A stretch of 64,000 nt of DNA from Notospermus geniculatus (lineage: Eukaryota > Nemertea > Pilidiophora > Heteronemertea > Lineidae), in contig NMRB01000007.1 in assembly GCA_002633025.1 (NCBI GenBank), positions 897,157-961,156 on the forward strand. Direction: 5' to 3'. Below, in pieces: positions 58,610 through 64,000 of the stretch (positions are counted from its first letter, which is position 1; each line of letters starts with the position of its first letter). Both the position numbers and the translations under genes were made by a program. A model generated the notes under the pieces. The model saw only the letters and a program-made list of their open reading frames with translations. It was not told where the DNA came from and made no database searches.

Positions 58610-58744
58610 CCGTGGAGAATCGGCAGCCGCCTTTCCGAGGAGCAGCAACCCTCTCCGAGTTTTATTTTACACCTCACCGAGTAAAAATGGCGGATGTTGC
58701 TGAAACGCCGACAAAACTGGTGGATTTATAACTCCTACCCCAAA
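58610..58744 (+). promoter_or_regulatory. Probable BANP 5' non-coding exon with YY1-like site and short uORF
   Basis: AAAAATGGCGGATG resembles a YY1 site, which is typical just downstream of transcription starts. A strong donor (CAAA/GTAAGT) follows at 58744/58745. The ATG in this motif (58687) opens a 14-residue frame, MADVAETPTKLVDL, closed by TAA at 58729-58731; in the spliced transcript it would be an upstream ORF. The exon's 5' end is not defined. Assignment to BANP rests on position, strand and the coding exon 1 acceptor at 60651. Confidence 0.45.
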
Positions 58745-58850
58745 GTAAGTCTTTTATGATCCCGTCGAGGCTATTTTAATTTGTATACTCCATCGTTCGG
58801 TAGAAAGTTTTTCAGGGTTTTAGCTTGCAATCGGCTGTACGAAGTGAAAT

Positions 58851-59256
58851 NNNNNNNNNNNNNNNNNNNNNNNNNNNNNNNNNNNNNNNNNNNNNNNNNN
58901 NNNNNNNNNNNNNNNNNNNNNNNNNNNNNNNNNNNNNNNNNNNNNNNNNNNNNNNNNNNNNNNNNNNNNNNNNNNNNNNNNNNNNNNNNNNNNNNNNNNN
59001 NNNNNNNNNNNNNNNNNNNNNNNNNNNNNNNNNNNNNNNNNNNNNNNNNNNNNNNNNNNNNNNNNNNNNNNNNNNNNNNNNNNNNNNNNNNNNNNNNNNN
59101 NNNNNNNNNNNNNNNNNNNNNNNNNNNNNNNNNNNNNNNNNNNNNNNNNNNNNNNNNNNNNNNNNNNNNNNNNNNNNNNNNNNNNNNNNNNNNNNNNNNN
59201 NNNNNNNNNNNNNNNNNNNNNNNNNNNNNNNNNNNNNNNNNNNNNNNNNNNNNNNN
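58851..59256. other. Assembly gap of 406 N
   Basis: Uncalled bases within the presumed first BANP intron. Both flanks carry similar words (GCAATCGGCTG and GCAATCGTCTG), so a tandem repeat may have defeated assembly. Confidence 0.95.
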
Positions 59257-59488
59257 TGATTTCGGGGAGATTTTCAAGTTTCTCAGCGGCAATCGTCTGC
59301 TTCAGACCAGTGGAGGTAAATAAGGAGATTTACCGCTTCAAACTGATAGAAAATAAAGAGATTTTTATGTGTAACCACGAAGGCTTCTTGTCTTTTATTG
59401 TTCAGATGTTTTCAGCCATTTTGTGGCTTGTTTTTCTGCGTTCTTCTTCGTCTTGCGTGAACATGCGAACACGCTGTCGCTGCTGCTT

Positions 59489-60019
59489 CAGTTCAGGAAA
59501 CTGCGGAATTCCGCAACGTTGCGGAATTCCACATCTAGGATGTAGAATTCTGCAACATGGGCATGATGGGTGTTCTTTCGTAATGGAAAATGCATAGAGA
59601 TTCACACAAACTGAATTTCAAAAACAACAGTGATAATTTTGGGTCTGAATGGTCTCTGTGGACCCCAAAACAAGCAAGAAAAATTTCATTGCACAGAACT
59701 TGTCCAGTAAAATTTTATAGCTGATTTTTTGTTTACACAGCAAACTGTAGTACATTTGGCGTGTACATTTGAGTGTTTTTAGTACAAATTTCAGTATATC
59801 TTCGGATTGCACGACAGGATTTTTTTTTCCTCGACCAGAAATTTAGTTTGCAGTTCTAGAGAACTTATGGTGATGACAAGATCCCCCCTGTCTAAGAATC
59901 GCAGCCCCAATTACTAGGGTTGTGGAATTCCGCAACCGAAAGTTGCAGAATTCCACATCTATTCTGGTCGAAGATGCAGAATTCCACAACGTTGCAGAAT
60001 TCCGCAGTTTCCCGAACTG
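59489..60019. mobile_element. 531-bp fold-back element with GGAATTCCGCAAC repeats
   Basis: The left arm CAGTTCAGGAAACTGCGGAA and right end CCGCAGTTTCCCGAACTG are inverted repeats continuing for about 50 bp. Near both ends GGAATTCC alternates with GCAACGTTGC, itself palindromic. The 370-bp middle is AT-rich with no reading frame. It lies in the presumed BANP 5' UTR intron. Confidence 0.65.
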
Positions 60020-60286
60020 GCTTGCTGATTGAATGGGCCATGCATTGCACACGCAGAGTGCATGTAGGCATATGTGCAATGCATCCATCGACCATGCCCA
60101 TCCCCGGCATAGGCGCCTAGGCCTAGCTATCGTAATATAGGCATACATGCACGGTGTAGGGCCTAGGCGTAATTATTAATTAATGAAATAATAGGAAATA
60201 AAAGGTTGGCGAAAAGCTCTGGTAGCCGTCCGTCAAAAAGCTCTGTCTGTGGTGTTGATTGTTGCATTGAACTTGAACTTGGCATG

Positions 60287-60424
60287 GTTGGCCCACCACA
60301 GGAATATGTATCGTTGAAGCAGAAGGCAGGGTCCCTTTGGGACCCTTACTGACAAAGTGTTGTCAGTAAGGGTCCCAAAGGGGCCCTTCTGCTTCAACGA
60401 TGCATATTCCTGTGGTTGGCCAAC
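60287..60424. repeat. 138-bp hairpin upstream of BANP exon 1
   Basis: The arms GGAATATGTATCGTTGAAGC and GCTTCAACGATGCATATTCC, together with AGGGTCCCTTTGGGACCCTT and its complement, give 60-bp arms around a short loop AAGTG. Each arm also contains GGGTCCCTTTGGGACCC, a smaller palindrome. Confidence 0.75.
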
Positions 60425-60663
60425 TAACTAGGCTGGGCCCAGACTAAGTAATGATAGGTAGGCCTAATAGGATCAGGAAGGAAAAACAGAACACGTGCAA
60501 CGATGTGACATAGGCCTATAGAGCGTCAATAGGTCTAGGCCTATAATGCTATATCATGTTAAAGTTGCACAGTTGATACCAAAAGAAGTTAGGCCTTGCC
60601 TTTATCATGTTTATTGGGGGATCTGTTTGAGATGATAATGTTTCTGTTTACAGATCATTCAGA

Positions 60664-60805
60664 ATGGCTGAAGACTCTGCTGGGCTTGCAGTTTCCACAG
60701 ATGAAGATGGCGCCCTTGTAGTCCAAGTCCAAGCTCAGCCTCAAGAACTTCTTAATGCAGTCACAATGGTGGATGGTGTTCACATGGAAATTCCTCTTGG
60801 ACAAG
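60664..60805 (+). CDS. BANP: BANP coding exon 1
   Basis: Acceptor TTTACAG precedes 60652 and the ATG follows 12 bases later. It encodes residues 1-47 (MAEDSAGLAVSTDEDGA to EIPLGQ). The donor chosen is G/GTACCA because it alone joins in phase to exon 2. It is weak; without splicing the frame runs to TAG at 60867 and would give a 67-residue product. Confidence 0.8.
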
Positions 60806-63800
60806 GTACCACGTTACCTCATGATCTGATCATTCATGTGGGGTCAGATATTCAGTTAGAGGAGTAGTGTTTGTTGTTGTTCTCATCCTTGTGCATCTCA
60901 TTAATGAAGTGTGGAAAGATTTCAACATGTCTTCAAACAGCCACAAAACCCACTGTAAATGGATTGCATTGATACACTCCTTGTCTTTCTAGATACTGAT
61001 GGAGATGGTGAGCCACATATGAAGAGGGCAAAACTAGATACTTCAGCAGTCTCAACTGATGCATCATTAAAAGTAGGTCACAGGAGAGTCAACAGCCTTT
61101 AACTGCTGAATATGTTGTCACATTATGCTTCAAATTTCTCCTTAGAAGCAGCTCTAACTGTGGTCAAGTGTTATCTGTTTGATGTCATTTACTGATTAAT
61201 TTTCTTTAAAATTCCCTGTTTTCCAGCAAATCCTGTTCAATATCAACAAAGCCATCTGCCTGAGGTTGGATGGCATAGAGAACAAGTTAGAAGTGATGAA
61301 TGTACGGCTGAAAATCATGGAAGAGAAGGTAGAAACAATGAATCAACAAATGAAACAGAACCCAGGCATTGTGATTCAGGAAAGCTCAAACAGAAAAAGG
61401 TATGGAAGAATACCTGGGTCCTCCAGCTCCATCAGCCAGTAGGGTGGACATAGAATGACTGCCGGACGACCGATGACATGAGGAATATTTGACCTTGTCC
61501 TTGGTCGGGGCTTTTGGAGACCCAGGGTCAAATGCTCAAATTGGAAAAGGACCCTCCAGTGATTGCTGCTAAATGGAAATAATGATGAGGGGCTCAACCA
61601 ATGTCAAAAGTGCTGTTTGACCCCAGACATGAATACTCTAGCAGAAGCCCTGCTTGGTGATACCAACTTCTGAACACCTCCTTTTCTCATTGACAGTGGC
61701 CTTGTCTCATTCTTGTGGCCTGACAATGCCATTTATGTTAGAATGTTGCGATTGTTTTACCTAGAAAACTTTCTCTGTTTCATTTCAGTGCTCCTCCAAC
61801 ACGACGAAGTGGTGCTGTTATCGTGGGTCTTCCACAACCTCATATAAAAACCGAATCAGGTAATGTTTACCTCGGTGAGTTGAGTGAAGAGTTCTGACCT
61901 CCATTATGGCATTTTCACAGAGTAGAATGATATGTGACCCGTCACGTCAAATCAGGAATTAAGTCGCACAAGATGTGATTTGTGAACCAGAATGAACTAA
62001 AATAACTAAGTGTGATCATATATGTGTTGATGATATCATGACAGGTTGTATCTTTCATTTCAGATGGTAATAGTTGTGGTCCAGTCTCACCAATCGATGC
62101 TAATGTTCAGAGCCTTGGTCCAAATGTTACACTCATCACGCTCAACTCGGAAGGTAAGGTTTAAACAAGGCTTCTACCTCTTTTCAAGTACCCGTAGTGA
62201 AGTTGGCAATTGCAGGGAGTCCTAATGAGAAAGAACTACTTGTACCGAACTCCAAGCTAGACAGACTCACTTGTGTATACAGCATTGATCTGTGGAATAA
62301 ACTGAGACTGACTTTCTTGCAGATGATTATCCCCATGGAAGCTGGTTGGGAGATGAGACGAATCCAGAGACGAGAGTCAGAGTACCTGTATCACCAAGGT
62401 ATGCTAATGATACCGTGCTCAATTCTGCAGACCCTCTGCTCCTCTGTCTTTTGGGCAGAAGCAGGGTCTCTGCCAGAAATTTTTTTGAGGGTACTAATTT
62501 CTTCAAAGTCAACAAAAACCCCATAAAATTAAAGAAAATGGCCCTTTTCTGTTCCTTTGAGGGTACTAGCATAGTACCCTCTGGCGTAAGCACTGAGAGG
62601 CCCTCTTGGCATTCTTTATGAAAAGTTCCCTGGAGCCCCATCTATTCCATCTGGACACCTTGATAGGTGGACACCTGAGAGTACCCATCTTGTTGTTTCT
62701 CTTGCAGTGACATGTTACACATACAGTCAAATTTCCGCACACCAGAGAAGATGGCCCTTACATTACTAGACTACTTATTTGATCGTGATACTCAGGCATC
62801 TAGCAATATATCTGGGTTGGGGAAACATGGAAAAAAGCAGTTAGATCCACTATTTATATATGGCATCCGATGTAAGTACCTGACCCACAGCGGTTCTTGT
62901 AAATTACTCACTCTCCATTCCACTTCCGAGTGGCACGAGGTTTATGAACGATAGCTTCGCAACGGCTGGGTCAAATTTGACATACCATACATCAATCCAT
63001 TTGTCTTTTTTGCCGCTACAGCCGTCATCACTGTCATTTTCCCTATAAACGTGACAGAAAAAAGTTCTTTCACAAATCACAGTTCATGTTTACGGTCGAA
63101 ATGGTGGCCATTTTGAAATGACGCAATGCGTTGCGCACGTGTAAACTGCACCGAACACCATGGCAAAATGAAATGGGTTTTGATAAAGGGATCTGTTATG
63201 TTGGCCTGACGTGAAAAACGAAGATAGCAGAAAGATACCGACAAGAAAGACAAATCGACTGATGTATGGTATGTCAAATTTGACCCAGCCGTTGCGGAGC
63301 TATCGTTCATAAACCTCGCATCACTCGGAAGTGGAATGGAGAGTGGTGTGTTCTTTGGTGCCTGTAGCCATGTAATTGCCGTAGGTTCTTAATGCTCATG
63401 TTCTGTTATTGACTTTGCAGGTCACCTCATCCACAAATTTGCTATAACAGAAAGTGACTGGCATCGGATCAAGCAGAATATTGACTCTAAATGTAGGACG
63501 GCATTTCGGCGGCGAATACGCGGCATGCCCCTCACGGTAAAGGCATTCAGAGGCAAGGCACCTCCTCAGTATATCCAACTGACTGACTCCCCGGGGGATC
63601 CACATGATATAGGGAGTCATAGTGACGATTCTTTGCAGCATGATCCTGAGGCCACATTGCATATCCATCAGGTGTGGTACCAATGCTGGAGTACTGAATT
63701 AATTTAACTGCATGAACATTTTGCTCTACAGAATGGCAGGGGGAGTGTTTCTGTGGCCAAGTTTCATAGCTGCATTGTAGAGAAAACTCGAAGCAAACCT

Positions 63801-64000
63801 ACTTGTACGATATGTTGAGTCAGAAATTCATAACTTCAGGGCCAGTTTGTTTTAGGTACATGCATGTATGATTAATGGTGAGAACATTCTGGTGGTTGTG
63901 CGAGAGCATTTCTATTCACTTCTTGTGTATAGCCTTCAGTTTTGCCAGAATTTTACACTCTGGTGCCTTCTCAAGATGCAAGCGAGGATGCATATAATTC
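60664..64000 (+). CDS. BANP: BANP homologue, BEN-domain nuclear protein (nine exons, 3' incomplete)
   Basis: Joined exons 60664-60805, 60993-61072, 61227-61399, 61789-61859, 62064-62153, 62323-62398, 62708-62871, 63421-63671 and 63933-beyond 64000 read without a frame break for 371 residues. BANP (SMAR1) is a nuclear chromatin and transcription factor that binds promoter DNA through its BEN domain. Visible features: a short acidic/KRAKLD stretch near residue 60 (possible nuclear signal), an amphipathic coiled-coil-like segment at 75-120 (NINKAICLRLDGIENKLEVM) and the BEN region at about 186-300. Vertebrate hallmarks include NVTLITLNSE, KMALTLLDYLF, GKHGKKQLDPL, YGIRCHL and SKCRTAFRRR. The start ATG follows an acceptor at 60651. 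The Gln-rich C terminus lies outside the window. Confidence 0.93.
60993..61072 (+). CDS. BANP: BANP coding exon 2
   Basis: Acceptor TTTCTAG, donor GTAGGT. It encodes DTDGDGEPHMKRAKLDTSAV and following residues, matching the acidic-then-KR motif of vertebrate BANP. Eighty bases, phase 1 to phase 0. Confidence 0.88.
61227..61399 (+). CDS. BANP: BANP coding exon 3 (coiled coil)
   Basis: Acceptor TTTTCCAG, donor GTATGG. It encodes the ICLRLDGIENKLEVM region and a heptad-like run to KQNPGIVIQESSNRKR. 173 bases, leaving phase 2. Confidence 0.93.
61789..61859 (+). CDS. BANP: BANP coding exon 4
   Basis: Acceptor CATTTCAG, donor GTAATG. It encodes APPTRRSGAVIVGLPQPHIK, which includes a short basic patch. 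Phase 2 to phase 1. Confidence 0.85.
62064..62153 (+). CDS. BANP: BANP coding exon 5
   Basis: Acceptor CATTTCAG, donor GTAAGG. It encodes DGNSCGPVSPIDANVQSLGP and then NVTLITLNSE, the last identical to vertebrate BANP. Confidence 0.93.
62323..62398 (+). CDS. BANP: BANP coding exon 6 (start of BEN region)
   Basis: Acceptor TTCTTGCAG, donor GTATGC. It encodes DDYPHGSWLGDETNPETRVR and VPVSP. The WLGDE-NPE-RVR pattern is conserved in BANP. Confidence 0.93.
62399..62707. other. BANP: BANP intron 6 with a repeat remnant
   Basis: GAGGGTACTA occurs twice (near 62488 and 62562) and its complement TAGTACCCTC once, around AT-rich sequence. This suggests a small inverted-repeat remnant. No exon. Confidence 0.4.
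62708..62871 (+). CDS. BANP: BANP coding exon 7 (BEN core)
   Basis: Acceptor CTCTTGCAG, donor GTAAGT. In phase 2 it encodes DMLHIQSNFRTPEKMALTLL, DYLFDRDTQASSNISGLGKH and GKKQLDPLFIYGIR, closely matching the vertebrate BEN domain. The Cys of GIRC is split across the intron. Confidence 0.95.
62909..63345. mobile_element. 437-bp fold-back element in BANP intron 7
   Basis: Arms of about 85 bp: 62909-62993 starts CACTCTCCATTCCACTTCCG and 63260-63345 ends CGGAAGTGGAATGGAGAGTG. Inner words such as GGTCAAATTTGACATACCAT and their complements match with few differences. It occupies most of the 549-bp intron and leaves splice sites intact. Confidence 0.8.
63421..63671 (+). CDS. BANP: BANP coding exon 8 (end of BEN region)
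   Basis: Acceptor ACTTTGCAG, donor GTGTGG. It encodes HLIHKFAITESDWHRIKQNI, DSKCRTAFRRRIRGMPLTVK and a less conserved tail to ATLHIHQ. 251 bases, ending phase 0. Reading through the donor gives a short spurious tail. Confidence 0.94.
63933..64000 (+). CDS. BANP: BANP coding exon 9 (5' part only)
   Basis: After TGTATAG the phase-0 frame reads PSVLPEFYTLVPSQDASEDA and continues off the window end. It joins exon 8 in phase and stays open. The alternative acceptor at TTTTGCCAG (ending 63947) would give phase 0 residues of poorer composition. Confidence 0.6.

Noticed and set aside
58771-59323. Long frames on both strands around 58851-59256
   Set aside because: They consist mostly of N; the short flanks have no support.

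Overview
The window is metazoan nuclear DNA, not microbial. It has GT-AG introns, AATAAA polyadenylation signals, dense short inverted-repeat elements and minisatellites, no operons, and no long intact transposon reading frame. Two protein-coding genes can be read confidently at the right end: an AQP1/AQP4-type water channel and a BANP (BEN-domain nuclear protein) homologue. Strong similarity to the vertebrate proteins, the over-used palindrome TAGGCCTA and the signs of high heterozygosity suggest an invertebrate deuterostome (lancelet, hemichordate or echinoderm). I cannot decide which from sequence alone.

Layout. 1-9084: mostly non-coding, with a 603-bp terminal-inverted-repeat element, a 34-bp minisatellite and one weak candidate terminal exon. 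9085-20394 and 20595-32666: two direct copies of one 11-12 kb segment, differing by scattered substitutions and by insertions or deletions of small transposons and tandem repeats. The second copy begins immediately after a single N (20594). Three other single Ns lie beside duplicated or broken sequence, so the pair may be two alleles laid end to end by the assembler rather than a true duplication. 32667-41640: non-coding with miniature elements and one tRNA-derived SINE candidate. 41641-42521: a small gene for an unrecognised 104-residue protein. 44100-58014: the aquaporin gene, three coding exons with an 11.8-kb first intron holding several arrays and hairpins. 58600-64000: BANP, nine coding exons plus a probable 5' non-coding exon; its 3' end lies beyond the window. 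Assembly gaps are at 13333-13382, 41167-41424 and 58851-59256.

Most interesting observations. (1) The aquaporin ends in Ser-Ser-Val followed by TGA CTA G. That is the stop context known for programmed readthrough in vertebrate AQP4, and here an in-frame extension stays open for 106 sense codons beyond the stop. It looks like an invertebrate AQP4ex system with a much longer tail. (2) The paired 11-12 kb copies give before-and-after views of transposon insertion: a 126-bp element with TA flanks has a clean empty site in the other copy, and one spot carries two unrelated elements, one per copy. (3) Several near-perfect palindromes occur, one 529 bp long next to a gap and one 181 bp long with a 7-bp flanking duplication.

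The three recognised genes are separate transcription units on the plus strand. The aquaporin acts in membrane water transport and BANP is a chromatin/transcription factor. I see no evidence that they act together.
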